From IMG/VR virus record IMGVR_UViG_3300041409_000599, positions 1 to 64,000 of that record: a DNA stretch of 64,000 nucleotides; one strand, 5' to 3'. Below the pieces are notes generated by a model. It worked only from the letters and a program-made list of their open reading frames with translations. It was not told the DNA's origin and searched no databases. This document shows positions 48,566-57,372 of the stretch, piece after piece (position 1 is the first letter of the stretch; every line of letters starts with the position of its first letter). The DNA comes from a virus. Made by a program: the position numbers and the translations under genes.

Positions 48566-50125
48566 TTACTTCCGTGCCGCGAACGCTCCGCTCCGCTTCA
48601 TCTGCTCTTTGATCAAGTGCTCGCGCGGCATCTCTTCGTTCGGGTGCGCCGCGGCCCATTCGGTGCGTATCTGGGCAATCAGCGCATTCGGATCGGTTAC
48701 AGGTGCCGGTTGTGCGGGTGTCGTAGAGCGAGTCTTCGGGTCGGTGTTCGAGGCGGCGGTTTGTGTGGTGCGCGTTTCCTGCCGGGTTTCCTGACGGGTG
48801 AGCGTGCCGCCCTTGGCTTCGCGGATAACTTGCGCCGCGATCGGGCCAAGGATCTGGTTCGTCCACTTCAGCAGATGCGCGAGATGTTCTTTCTCCCGCG
48901 TCTCGCCTGGTGCACGACTGAGGATCGAATCAAGAGCAGGTTGGTAATAATCCAGCTCTGCCAGCTTCTGATCAACAAGCTGGCCGATTTTCACCATTGC
49001 GGCGTTTTGCTCGAACTCCGTAAGTCCGGCGGTTTTGAATTTGGGTTGCAACTGGGCAACGATGGAGTCTTCAGCTTTCTTCTCCGCGCGCTCAATCGAC
49101 TGCGTATTTACTTCGGTCCTGCGCTTGATGTCGGCCTGCTGGTCGGATTTTTCTTTCTCCGACACGGCTTGCTCGCGCTGCTTGAGTGAATCCGCGAATG
49201 GCTTCAGTTCTTCCGGGACTTCCCCTAACGCCGGGGAGGACGGCGCGTTTACCTCCTCAAGGATGTCCAGGGCGGCTAAGAGCCGTTCGTTCTGGGTTGA
49301 CTCAGCTTTGGCCCTCAGCACAGAGAGCCGGTTATCGAAAATGTGATTGAAGGTGTTCAGTAACGCGGGATGAAACTTGTATTGGCCCTTCTCGTCGAGG
49401 ACCGGCTGGCCCTTGTCGTCGGTGTACATGGCCATCTGCGTCCACTTGTCCAGAAACTTTCCCGCGCCTTCTTTGGTCGTGGCGCCAAGGAACAGGTTGT
49501 CGGTGGACTGCCACGTCGCAGCGCCTTGTGCCATCACCTTCGCGGTTTCAACATCGGGAACAATCTGCCGGATCTCGCGGTTCTCCGCGTCTCTCCGCAG
49601 TGCGCCAAAGACCTGGCCCTTGAGTTCAGGGTTATCGTCAAAGAACTTTTTGGTGGCCGGGTCAGCCTCGATCGCTTTGGCGAATTCCTGCGGTCCCAGA
49701 CTTGTGCCATCGTCCAGTTCAGGGACTTCTGCGGCTGCGGCCGCTGCTGCCTGTTGTTCTTCCGGTGTCGGAGCGTTGGGAGCGGTCGGGTCTTGCTGCT
49801 CTGCCGCGGCGGCTGCTTCGGCAATCTGTTCCGCCGTCTGCGTTGCCGGCACTTCTGCCGGGACCTCAGCAGGCACTTCGGCTGGTGCTGCGCTGCCATT
49901 GCCTTCTTCCAGTGGCACGGAAGCCTTAGCTTCGTCCCATCCCGCGCGTAGCTTGTCCTGGATCGACAGTTCGCCAGAGGGATTACTTGCTGGCGTTGAC
50001 GCTGGTGTAGAAACTGGCGTAGGCGTAGCTGATGGAGTAGGCGCAGAACTCGCTGGCGCTGCCGGTGCGGGAGTGCTCGGAGCTGATGGGGCCGCTGGTG
50101 CGGACGGTGTGATGACTTCAGACAT
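48566..50125 (-). CDS. scaffold-like protein
   Basis: This 519-residue protein has a Pro/Ala/Ser-rich N-terminus (residues 5-50), three consecutive EVPA units near 82-94, poly-Ala stretches, then long charged helices (about 290-430), as in podoviral scaffolds. It is directly upstream of the capsid gene in transcription order. It should shape the prohead and exit before DNA packaging. Confidence 0.7.
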   Translation of the reverse strand: MSEVITPSAPAAPSAPSTPAPAAPASSAPTPSATPTPVSTPASTPASNPSGELSIQDKLRAGWDEAKASVPLEEGNGSAAPAEVPAEVPAEVPATQTAEQIAEAAAAAEQQDPTAPNAPTPEEQQAAAAAAAEVPELDDGTSLGPQEFAKAIEADPATKKFFDDNPELKGQVFGALRRDAENREIRQIVPDVETAKVMAQGAATWQSTDNLFLGATTKEGAGKFLDKWTQMAMYTDDKGQPVLDEKGQYKFHPALLNTFNHIFDNRLSVLRAKAESTQNERLLAALDILEEVNAPSSPALGEVPEELKPFADSLKQREQAVSEKEKSDQQADIKRRTEVNTQSIERAEKKAEDSIVAQLQPKFKTAGLTEFEQNAAMVKIGQLVDQKLAELDYYQPALDSILSRAPGETREKEHLAHLLKWTNQILGPIAAQVIREAKGGTLTRQETRQETRTTQTAASNTDPKTRSTTPAQPAPVTDPNALIAQIRTEWAAAHPNEEMPREHLIKEQMKRSGAFAARK

Positions 50126-50177
50126 GACGATTCGTTTCCTTCCTCGGCGCTCAGGCCGATTTGGCGGTGAAATAGAA

Positions 50178-50203
50178 AGGCCCAGCCGCTTAGGGCTGAG
50201 CCT
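50178..50203 (-). terminator. terminator-like hairpin
   Basis: AGGCCCAGCC/GGCTGAGCCT forms a 10-bp stem (one G-U) with a 6-nt loop. It is followed on the minus strand by TTTCTATTTC. It lies after the 50232-50684 gene and may reduce read-through into the scaffold gene or trim the transcript. Confidence 0.6.
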
Positions 50204-50231
50204 CGATTACTGAATTCGGTAATTTGGTAAA

Positions 50232-50684
50232 TTAGTCGCCGTCGGTCGCGGGCGGCTTCTGCTCTTCCACCACTGGCGGATCGCCGGCAGCGTCAAGCTG
50301 CTCGGTCACGTCGGGCTCGGCATTGTGCTCTGCCACATGCTTGTCGAACTCCGGCCTTGGCTTCGCAATCAACCGGCCGCTGTCATCCTGCTTCTTCTGT
50401 TCAAAGGGATGGTCATTCGCTGGATGGTCCACTGGCAGCGCCAGGTGCTCTTCGCTCAGCCGCTTCCAGCAATTCAAGCTGTACTGCGGCAGCGCCGGAT
50501 TCGTCTCTTTCTTCGAATCGTCGCTCATGTGCGGAACGCCAAACTCGGTTTTGAGCGCATCGGTCTTGGGGTCAAAGTAGGCGACGTCCAGAACTTCAGG
50601 GTTGAGGTTGTTAACTCCGACCACCAGCGCAGCAAACACGACGCTGGCACGGTCGATATAAAGCACGACTGATCCTTTATTCAT
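50232..50684 (-). CDS. small late protein
   Basis: This is 150 residues from the ATG at 50684 (AAGGAG 6 nt upstream); upstream in-frame codons lie inside the portal gene. It starts KGSVVLYIDRASVVFAALVVGVNN and ends in an acidic Pro-rich tail. A head-assembly role is likely by position. Not recognised. Confidence 0.55.
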   Translation of the reverse strand: MNKGSVVLYIDRASVVFAALVVGVNNLNPEVLDVAYFDPKTDALKTEFGVPHMSDDSKKETNPALPQYSLNCWKRLSEEHLALPVDHPANDHPFEQKKQDDSGRLIAKPRPEFDKHVAEHNAEPDVTEQLDAAGDPPVVEEQKPPATDGD

Positions 50685-50694
50685 AAATTTCTCC

Positions 50695-53088
50695 TTATGC
50701 CATCGCTGGCTGCGGTTGAGGTTGTCCTTGCGGCGGCGGCATTGCTCCCGGAGGCATTCCACCCGGTGCGACCATCTGCGCCTCTGCCATCTTTTCTTTT
50801 GCAAACTGAACGCACAACTTATAGAACGCCACCAGATTGTCTACGGCTGGCTGGTTGCCTTCGAGCTTGTCCCAGTGTTCCTGCGCCCACGCCGGAATGA
50901 TCTTCTGCCAGGCGTCCAGATCGTCGAGATACTTCTGCGGCATGACTGAAGGCAGAAGGAACGGCTCTCCCGTCTCTGGATCCGGCATCCCGGTATCGAT
51001 CGGCCCGGAACTTACAAGCTGCGCTATCACGCGCAGAGACTTGGACCGCATCGCCGCTCCCGGAGCTATCAGCCCCGGAACGCCCATGTACCGGATAAAC
51101 GTGTCGATGTTCTTGGGCTCGGCTGAGAACCAGTCCAGCAGCATCGAATCTTTCTGCGTAATCAGGTTCTCGAACCAGTCTTTGATTTCCGAGTATGTCA
51201 TCGGGAAACCCTGGTCGGCTTCCGGCTCGGCGTGTACTGAGCCCTTCATCTGGTCCAGATGGACATACTCGTTCCGCGCTTCTTTGGTTTCATCGGTGAC
51301 CACCTGAAACCAGTCTTCCGTCATGTTCTCTGCGGCGCAGGCAACGCCATTCTCGGCCGCTTCCGCGTGCTCGGTCTGCAGTCCTTTCCACATCAGGCCC
51401 AGCTTGTTCTTGGCGGTCGACAACTGCTGTCCTTGGCCGGTCGCAGTCTGAATGTTCGGATCGCCATTGCCGCCGAACAACTGCGGCGGCGTTCCCACCA
51501 GCAGCTCCATATCGTGCTTCAGGCTTTCCACGTACTGGAAAATCGCGTGGTCGATCTCCGTCTTGACCTGGAAGATTGCGTGCTGGATATCCGCCATCTG
51601 ATGTGCCGCCCTGAGCGCAATGCCATTCAAGACGCCTGGCCGCAGCACCTTGTTGTTCATGGCCTGCGTATCGATCATTCCCTCATTGGCCAGCAGGAAC
51701 CCGGCGCACAGCCGATCAAAGTACTCGTCTATCTTCGAATAGGCATCATTGATGCGTTCCTGAATCGGGACCGCAGGGTCACCCGCGGGCGCCGGATACA
51801 GGCCATAGCCTTTGGTTTCAGTGCCGCACCAGGTAAGTTCCTTGGTCAGTTTGGCTGGCTTGATGAACAGCGGCATCTCGCCGATCCATGCTAGCATGCA
51901 GCCCTTGGGAAAAAGCTCTTGCAGCCGCTCGCAGGTAGGCCGGTCGTCCATCTCCGCAAACGCCGTTACCTGAAACCATGTGCGATTGTAGGTAAGCTTC
52001 TCGTTTGAAGTAGTCCGCAGCCCGGAACCAGCACCCGCCGGCGAACTCAGCATGTCGCGCTGCTGACGGTCCATCGTCTCGCCCGACGCGCCCGATGTCA
52101 TTCCCGCTTCTAGCTTGTCCCAAAGCTTTGGGAAGATTGTCCGCGCCCAGCCCAGGGTTACATCGTCGGCAACATTGACCAGCGGAGAATCGTCAATCGT
52201 CGCCGCGTCCGGGTCGGCGTCAACGTTCATGGCGCCGTAGACCGTCTGGATCACCATGCCGTTCGCAACATCGTCTTTCTGTTGCGCAATCGGGATAGTG
52301 TCTACATGGTCTTCGTGGTAATTCTCCTGGCCCAGAGGCTGGCCGCACTGCGGGCATGCCAGCCCTTGCGGGTTCTGTACGATCTCATTCTCCGGCGTGG
52401 TGGCGCCGCAGTTGTAGCAGACAAACCGCGCCGGCAGCACGTCAGTGCGCGTAAGCTGCCAGACCGTTTCTTTGTGCGTTCCCGTGCGATCGGCATCCAC
52501 CACGTAGCGGTTGAACTTGAAATAGCAGCCGCCGGTGAACAGCTCCATCAGTTCCTGGCCGACCATCGTGTCGGCCTTGTTCGCCCGCTCGATGATGGTT
52601 TCCACCCGGGATCCTGCTTTTGCCGTTTCGCGGTCGGATTCGTCGTCGGCATTGGCCGGCATGAACCGCACCTTGGGAACCGAGAGCAGCGCAGAGCGGT
52701 AGGCCTTCTCTACCATCTGGTAGAAGTTATGCGGACGCCGGTCCATCGAGCGGTCTTCGCTGTCTTTGTTCTGGGAGCCGGCGAAGTTGTAATACTCGTC
52801 AAAGGCGTCGAACTGGTTCAGCGTTCCCGGCCACACCCCGGTGTAGTGGTTGCCTTTTAGCATCTCCTTGTTCTTGAGGACCTTGGCGCGGATGGCGCGC
52901 AGCTTCGGCTGCCAGCGGTCGCGGATGCGGTTGGAGAGCTCAATCAGTTTGGTCGCATCGCCCGGCTGCATGCCTTTATAAAGGGCATTGTCCTGGCCGG
53001 TGGAATTAGAGGGCGCGTCTTTGCTGGGTTCTTGGCTGGCCGGTGTGGGTGACTGCGGCTGCCGGAGATTAAAGCTCGAGGTTGCCAT
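50695..53088 (-). CDS. portal protein with inserted zinc ribbon
   Basis: This 797-residue protein fits podoviral portals in size and in an N-terminal region rich in charged helices (KLIELSNRIRDRWQPKLRAIRAKVLKNKEMLKG). It has RPHNFYQMVEKAYRSALLSVPKVRFMP and a stem/crown helical C-half. Unusual for a portal, CYNCG...ACPQCG near 225-250 forms a four-Cys zinc ribbon. It should form the dodecameric DNA gate and bind terminase. Confidence 0.75.
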   Translation of the reverse strand: MATSSFNLRQPQSPTPASQEPSKDAPSNSTGQDNALYKGMQPGDATKLIELSNRIRDRWQPKLRAIRAKVLKNKEMLKGNHYTGVWPGTLNQFDAFDEYYNFAGSQNKDSEDRSMDRRPHNFYQMVEKAYRSALLSVPKVRFMPANADDESDRETAKAGSRVETIIERANKADTMVGQELMELFTGGCYFKFNRYVVDADRTGTHKETVWQLTRTDVLPARFVCYNCGATTPENEIVQNPQGLACPQCGQPLGQENYHEDHVDTIPIAQQKDDVANGMVIQTVYGAMNVDADPDAATIDDSPLVNVADDVTLGWARTIFPKLWDKLEAGMTSGASGETMDRQQRDMLSSPAGAGSGLRTTSNEKLTYNRTWFQVTAFAEMDDRPTCERLQELFPKGCMLAWIGEMPLFIKPAKLTKELTWCGTETKGYGLYPAPAGDPAVPIQERINDAYSKIDEYFDRLCAGFLLANEGMIDTQAMNNKVLRPGVLNGIALRAAHQMADIQHAIFQVKTEIDHAIFQYVESLKHDMELLVGTPPQLFGGNGDPNIQTATGQGQQLSTAKNKLGLMWKGLQTEHAEAAENGVACAAENMTEDWFQVVTDETKEARNEYVHLDQMKGSVHAEPEADQGFPMTYSEIKDWFENLITQKDSMLLDWFSAEPKNIDTFIRYMGVPGLIAPGAAMRSKSLRVIAQLVSSGPIDTGMPDPETGEPFLLPSVMPQKYLDDLDAWQKIIPAWAQEHWDKLEGNQPAVDNLVAFYKLCVQFAKEKMAEAQMVAPGGMPPGAMPPPQGQPQPQPAMA

Positions 53089-53091
53089 TAT

Positions 53092-53217
53092 TTATTTGGG
53101 CCAGTAGGTTCGAGGAGCGTCAATCAGGTTCTGGACTGAGTCGATCAAGCAATTATCGGCAGGGCTATTGCCGTCAGCTTTCGCGTAATCCAAGTTCTGT
53201 TGCGCGGATTCAAGCAA
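53092..53217 (-). CDS. small virion-region protein
   Basis: This is 41 residues from a TTG at 53217: MLESAQQNLDYAKADGNSPADN and IDSVQNLIDAPRTYWPK. It reads like a compact helical hairpin. The start is uncertain because no ATG is available and upstream codons overlap the neighbour. Confidence 0.4.
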   Translation of the reverse strand: MLESAQQNLDYAKADGNSPADNCLIDSVQNLIDAPRTYWPK

Positions 53218-53227
53218 TCCATTGATT

Positions 53228-53647
53228 TCAGTATTTGCCGATGACCTGTCCGCGTGCCGTTTCAAAAATCTGCTGTACCGGATGCGCCGCTCGCGCTGCC
53301 TGCACCTGCTCTGACTGGCCTTCCTGCGCGAGCACATCCGCAAGCTGTGACGGCCGGTGCCGCTTCGTCCATGCAATCCGATCTTTGCGCCGCTGCTCTT
53401 CGTTCCGTATTTCCTGCTCGAATACCTGCTCCGGCGTCAGCGGGACTTCCGGCTCCGGCTTCACTTCCGGGATGGTGTCGAACACCTGCACTCCGAAGTT
53501 GGCCTTGTAAATCAGGTCATGCATGCGCCGGGTTTCGCGCTCGAGATCCGCGATGCGCTTGTCCCGCTGACCGAGCTGGGTATTCTTCTCGCGCAGCATG
53601 TCGTCGAATCGGGCTGCGGAGGTCCAGGGCCAGCGCAATGGCAACAC
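53228..53647 (-). CDS. coiled-coil virion-region protein
   Basis: This is 139 residues from the GTG overlapping the upstream stop (TAGTG). Heptad-like helices run from DDMLREKNTQLGQRDKRIADLERETRRM and again from EQVFEQEIRNEEQRRKDRI. A head-tail or scaffold-type role is inferred from position. Confidence 0.5.
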   Translation of the reverse strand: MLPLRWPWTSAARFDDMLREKNTQLGQRDKRIADLERETRRMHDLIYKANFGVQVFDTIPEVKPEPEVPLTPEQVFEQEIRNEEQRRKDRIAWTKRHRPSQLADVLAQEGQSEQVQAARAAHPVQQIFETARGQVIGKY

Positions 53648-54012
53648 TATTCGTCCTCTGTCACGTTCACGTTCGTTACGCCGGCCGCCTTGGATCTTGC
53701 CTTCAGATAGGTGGTAGCCGCAGAGGGCGCGGTTGCGCCGCCGATATTCTGGGCGGGCCATCCCAATATTGGCCCCTGGTTATTCCCCTGCCCCACGGAA
53801 TTGCCAAGGTCGATCTGCGGGGCTGGAGGACTGCCAGGAACACCCACAACGTATTGCTGGGTGAAGTTATCGTTGGGCAACAGGTACTGCAAGCCGACCG
53901 CTGCGGCAGCTTCGTCTTCACGCACCCGCACCCGCCGCGCCGGGATGGTTGAGACAATCGCCACCATGGCGCCGCCGCTACCGTTAAGAGCAATCTGTCG
54001 CTGTGCCGGCAT
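53647..54012 (-). CDS. hypothetical virion-region protein
   Basis: This 121-residue protein has a beta-like start (GGAMVAIVSTIPARRVRVRED) and a Pro/Gly/Asn-rich middle. It sits in a chain of overlapping small genes before the portal gene. Not recognised. Confidence 0.5.
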   Translation of the reverse strand: MPAQRQIALNGSGGAMVAIVSTIPARRVRVREDEAAAAVGLQYLLPNDNFTQQYVVGVPGSPPAPQIDLGNSVGQGNNQGPILGWPAQNIGGATAPSAATTYLKARSKAAGVTNVNVTEDE

Positions 54013-54299
54013 TAGTTTGCCTCCAGAAACTTTTCCAGGTCATCTGCCCAGATGCAGTGGACTTCCGTTCCCGCCAGTCTTTCGTCGGGATGGTCGGCAG
54101 GATGCGAGCGATGGTTGCAACACATCACTTCCTTAAGTCCGCCCATCAGTTGGTTGAATTTCGCCTCGCCCAGCTTCGCCCGGACTTCCTCTGAGTCAAA
54201 GGCCAGGTGGAAGGCATCGCTGCCCTTGCTGGCCACGAACTCCAGTCCCAGCGCCAGCGAACGCGGAAAGCGGGACTCAAGGTATGGGTGATGAGCCAT
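54012..54299 (-). CDS. hypothetical protein
   Basis: This 95-residue helical protein with a CCNHRSHPADH stretch overlaps neighbours by 1 nt at each end. No family is recognised. Confidence 0.5.
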   Translation of the reverse strand: MAHHPYLESRFPRSLALGLEFVASKGSDAFHLAFDSEEVRAKLGEAKFNQLMGGLKEVMCCNHRSHPADHPDERLAGTEVHCIWADDLEKFLEAN

Positions 54300-54481
54300 T
54301 ATTTCCCTCTGTCCGCCAGGCGCTGGCCGAAGCTGCGCCGCGGCTTCTGTTTGCTTGCGCGCTCCGGCAGGTCCTTGCCCTTGCTGGCCGCGTTGTATTC
54401 GTCCACGTCCACGCCCTGGTCTTCCATCTTGTCGCGATTGGCATTGAAGAATCGGCGCTGACTGTCAGATTTGTAAGGCAT
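54299..54481 (-). CDS. small basic phage protein
   Basis: This is 60 residues from the ATG at 54481. PYKSDSQRRFFNANRDK recalls the short conserved PxKSxxQRR motif of small phage proteins. The basic end (KQKPRRSFGQRLADRGK) suggests DNA association. Confidence 0.55.
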   Translation of the reverse strand: MPYKSDSQRRFFNANRDKMEDQGVDVDEYNAASKGKDLPERASKQKPRRSFGQRLADRGK

Positions 54482-54552
54482 ATCGACCGCTCTCTTTGGC
54501 TTTCGGTTGACGCCCTCTTTCTGCAAGGGCTGTGATGATTCAGCCGTCAGGC

Positions 54553-54960
54553 TCACTTCGTTGTCACCAGAAACTCTACGAACTGCGGATTGTCCTGAAT
54601 GAAGGCCAGCAGTTCGCCGGATCCCCAGTAAATTCCCGCGTGTCCGTCTTCGCCGTCGTCTTTGTCGCCTGAGTTGTTCCACTTCTGGTCTTGCTTGAAG
54701 CTGCCGTCACAAGCCAGCGCGTGCATGATTTCATGCAGCAAAGCCTTTGCCAGTTCCCGCCCTTGAATGTCCTTGCGAACATCCACGCGCTTGAAGGCGC
54801 AGAAGGTCACCGCGTCGTTCGTCGCATCGGCATCCACTACTCCGACATACCTGATGGTCCAGGCTTCCCCGTGTTTGGTGAATCCGTGCGGAAGGGTATC
54901 CACGGATCGCGCCCAGACACTCAGGAAAGCCAGGACTACCAGGCCGGCGACAACGCGCAT
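54553..54960 (-). CDS. secreted zinc-metalloprotease-like protein
   Basis: This 135-residue protein has a signal-like hydrophobic start (residues 3-16). HEIMH at 76-80 is a gluzincin/zincin HExxH motif in ALLHEIMHALACDG. A third ligand could be in the DGEDGHAG loop. It could cleave an envelope protein or peptidoglycan peptide; the neighbours are lysis and envelope genes. Activity is inferred from the motif only. Confidence 0.55.
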   Translation of the reverse strand: MRVVAGLVVLAFLSVWARSVDTLPHGFTKHGEAWTIRYVGVVDADATNDAVTFCAFKRVDVRKDIQGRELAKALLHEIMHALACDGSFKQDQKWNNSGDKDDGEDGHAGIYWGSGELLAFIQDNPQFVEFLVTTK

Positions 54961-54963
54961 CTT

Positions 54964-55515
54964 CTAGAACCTCAGCACCAAACCGGCCGCGGCCCGGATG
55001 TTGCTCTCCGACCCGTGGAAGGCTTCGGTGTAGATGTAATCGACCTGCGGAAGCCGTATAGCCACGCGCTTACTCACCCCGATATCCAAGCCACCGCCCA
55101 GGGCATAGGCAAAACTGGAATCAGCCAGCGCTGTCAGATGAAAGCCTTTAAGCTTCTGCACTTCGTAGGCGCCACCCACCAGCGCGTGTGCAAACACCCG
55201 GCTCTGCTTGAACCGCCCGGACAACTCCGGCCCGCCCATAAAGAGGAATTGGTTCTGTGTGGCGTTGTGGGAGAAGTTCAGGTCGCTGGCCAATCCGAAC
55301 CAGCGATTAACGTTAACTGACAGTTCAGCCACGCCTCCAGGGATGTTGGCGCCGCTCTCCAATGCGCCCAGCGCGCCCTTGAAGCTGTGCGGCAGAGCGC
55401 CGTTGTGGGTAACGCTTGCGCCCAGGAAAACGTCGGCGCGGTTATCCTGCGCCACGGCGCTGCCGGCGATCATCAGGATCATGGCGATCATGCATACGAA
55501 TACGGTCTTCTTCAT
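54964..55515 (-). CDS. outer-membrane beta-barrel protein
   Basis: This 183-residue protein has a clear signal peptide (residues 1-22, cut after AVAQ). Alternating amphipathic strands follow (DVFLGASVTH, WFGLASDLNFSHN, RVFAHALVGGAYEV, AYALGGGLDIGVSKRVAIRLPQVDYIYTE), and the protein ends in aromatic VLRF, the outer-membrane insertion signature. It is likely an 8-strand barrel. Phage barrels such as Lom alter adhesion or block superinfection. Confidence 0.75.
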   Translation of the reverse strand: MKKTVFVCMIAMILMIAGSAVAQDNRADVFLGASVTHNGALPHSFKGALGALESGANIPGGVAELSVNVNRWFGLASDLNFSHNATQNQFLFMGGPELSGRFKQSRVFAHALVGGAYEVQKLKGFHLTALADSSFAYALGGGLDIGVSKRVAIRLPQVDYIYTEAFHGSESNIRAAAGLVLRF

Positions 55516-55540
55516 CGTGTTTTCTCCTTAGAAATAAGTT

Positions 55541-55561
55541 GGCCCCTCATCACAAGGGGCC
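55541..55561 (-). terminator. hairpin, possible weak terminator
   Basis: GGCCCCT/AGGGGCC makes a 7-bp perfect stem with a 7-nt loop, between the 55594 gene and the barrel gene. On the minus strand it is followed by AACTTATTTC, a poor U tract. Confidence 0.4.
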
Positions 55562-55593
55562 ATGGAAATTTCACTTCGGGTTACGAGATGCCG

Positions 55594-55953
55594 TTAGCCG
55601 ACAGCGTTCGCCGTCGCGTCCGGTTGATCAGCAGCCTGGCCAACAGTATTGGCTGCGGCCGGCAAGCTGGGCTGGGGCGCTGGCGGGAACAACTGTCCCG
55701 CTACTTCGTCGATCGTCGCGCTGACCACCGGACGGAATAGATTGATCATGTCCGAAGTCCTCTGGTCTCCAACCACGCCAAAACCTGCGGCTGTTCCCAG
55801 AGCTGCGGCATTGAACAGTTCCTGCGCCGCGGCTTTCTTGGTCTGGCCGGTCTTCTTACCAAACAGCGTTTCAAGGCTGCGCATGAAGAACGGCAGAAGC
55901 TTCAGTCCAACTCCGACTGAGGTAACGATTGTTTGCTGCGATTGCTGAGACAT
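55594..55953 (-). CDS. hypothetical small late protein
   Basis: This 119-residue protein has a helical N-terminus (SVGVGLKLLPFFMRSLETLFGKKTGQTKKAAA) and Ala/Pro-rich C-terminus. It sits next to a holin candidate; the amphipathic helix could touch membrane. No function is known. Confidence 0.5.
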   Translation of the reverse strand: MSQQSQQTIVTSVGVGLKLLPFFMRSLETLFGKKTGQTKKAAAQELFNAAALGTAAGFGVVGDQRTSDMINLFRPVVSATIDEVAGQLFPPAPQPSLPAAANTVGQAADQPDATANAVG

Positions 55954-55985
55954 ATCCTGTGAATCTCCTTCTTGAATTGGTGGAA

Positions 55986-56294
55986 CTAAACTTTTGGGCT
56001 TTCCGCGACTCCGGCCGCGTGAACCTCATCCTTGGTGGGAGCGCGCAGGACCGCGAACGCGCCGACAATCAAATTCGATCCCTGCTCTTTCTGTCCGCAG
56101 CAGGTCAGCAGGACGCCACCGGCAAGGATAAGCACCATCCATACCGTGATAGAAACGCGGTTGACGGCATCGACCAACGGAGCGAGAAACGCCTGCTGTC
56201 TCAGCCGCAGGCCAAAGAAAAGCAGGAAGATGATCGTCAGGAAAACGCCCCAGATCACGTTGTGCAGCGCATTGATAGCTTGTACAAAGTTCAT
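55986..56294 (-). CDS. holin candidate (small membrane protein)
   Basis: This 102-residue protein has hydrophobic segments at about 10-28 (VIWGVFLTIIFLLFFGL) and 48-66 (ITVWMVLILAGGVLLTCC), then a soluble tail. Size, helix count and neighbourhood of a transglycosylase fit a holin, but many small membrane proteins look alike. Confidence 0.5.
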   Translation of the reverse strand: MNFVQAINALHNVIWGVFLTIIFLLFFGLRLRQQAFLAPLVDAVNRVSITVWMVLILAGGVLLTCCGQKEQGSNLIVGAFAVLRAPTKDEVHAAGVAESPKV

Positions 56295-56815
56295 CCTTCA
56301 ATCCTCTCTTCCTTCGCGCAACCAAGCCCCAAGATGAAATCCTTCTGACTTTGCAGGGCTAGGCCAAAATGCTCTGCTTCCATGAGCGCGTTCTCAGGCG
56401 TCCATCCGTTCACCAGAACTCGATAAGCCGCCACCATGCAGCCAGTGCGTCCTTGCCCTTGCTCGCAATGGATGAAGACTGGCTCACGCGCCGCCTGCAT
56501 GATCGACTGCAATTCCATTACGTCCTTATTGGACGGCGCTGTGTTGTCGATTATCGGAATGTTGAACGCCACGCTTCCAACCGCCCGAACAACCGCATCC
56601 TGTGAGCGTTCGGCGCATAGATTGACTGCGGTCGTAATTCCCATCGCTCTGAGCCCGCTCAGGTGCTTAGCGTCTGGCCAGGAGCCACGATAGAGCTTTC
56701 CGGGGTCCACTTCCGCGATATACCAATGGATCGGGTAAAGAGGTCTGCCGGCTAGTTTTTCCAGCCGCCCGAATTCAGCAGCTATTGCGCTCTCAGCCTT
56801 ACCCAGCAGCGTCAT
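56291..56815 (-). CDS. dual-specificity/tyrosine protein phosphatase
   Basis: This 174-residue protein has HCEQGQGRTG near 116, the HCx5R signature with Cys nucleophile and Arg. The general-acid region may lie in IPIIDNTAPS. YIAEVDPGKLYRGSWPDAKHLSGLRAMGITTAVNLC matches the KAP/cyclin-phosphatase-like start. It should dephosphorylate Tyr or Ser/Thr phosphoproteins, or possibly phosphoinositide-like or RNA phosphates. Host targets are unknown. Confidence 0.8.
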   Translation of the reverse strand: MTLLGKAESAIAAEFGRLEKLAGRPLYPIHWYIAEVDPGKLYRGSWPDAKHLSGLRAMGITTAVNLCAERSQDAVVRAVGSVAFNIPIIDNTAPSNKDVMELQSIMQAAREPVFIHCEQGQGRTGCMVAAYRVLVNGWTPENALMEAEHFGLALQSQKDFILGLGCAKEERIEG

Positions 56816-57372
56816 TGCTTGATCTCCAGCGCGGGATGCAGTTCAACTCCGTTGGGTGCAACCCCTTTTTGCCCATGAATCTTGTCGAAGAACAGAACCC
56901 CGCTGGCCTTCACGCGCACCGGATTTGCCAGAGTCTTAAATGTCGGCGATGCTTTGCCGTCCAGCGAATCGATGAACGCGCGGAGTTGCGTGAGCGCTTC
57001 CTTGTAGTTCCCCGGTGCACATAAGGGGTCAGGAATCTCCATGATCATGGTTTGCTTCGGCTTGCCGGGTGTGCTCAATACAACGTGGTAATCGCCGTCG
57101 CCGGAGTTGGTGCTCTTGTTAAAAGCCTCATGCTTGTAGCCGATGATGTCGGCTACGACCTCATAGACCTGCTTCTCTGAGTCCTGCCGCGGCAGGGTGT
57201 TGCCAATCTTTACCGGCGGCTTCAGCTTCCGCATCTCGCCAACCGTGGCCGATACCGGCTTCATGTGGATCTCGACCGTCGCCTTGTCGCGCAGGTCTTT
57301 CACGTCGGTACGTTCCACTCCACATTGCGCGAAGGCAGCGCCGCTAAGCGCCAGCAGTAGAAGTATTCTCAT
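56812..57372 (-). CDS. secreted hypothetical protein
   Basis: This is 186 residues from the ATG at 57372 (ATGA overlap with the transglycosylase). It has a cleavable signal peptide (about 1-16, AAFAQ). A beta-rich body includes QVYEVVADIIGYKHEAF...GDYHVVLSTPGKPKQTMIMEIPDPLC and resembles an OB-like fold. No enzyme motif is seen. Confidence 0.55.
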   Translation of the reverse strand: MRILLLLALSGAAFAQCGVERTDVKDLRDKATVEIHMKPVSATVGEMRKLKPPVKIGNTLPRQDSEKQVYEVVADIIGYKHEAFNKSTNSGDGDYHVVLSTPGKPKQTMIMEIPDPLCAPGNYKEALTQLRAFIDSLDGKASPTFKTLANPVRVKASGVLFFDKIHGQKGVAPNGVELHPALEIKQ

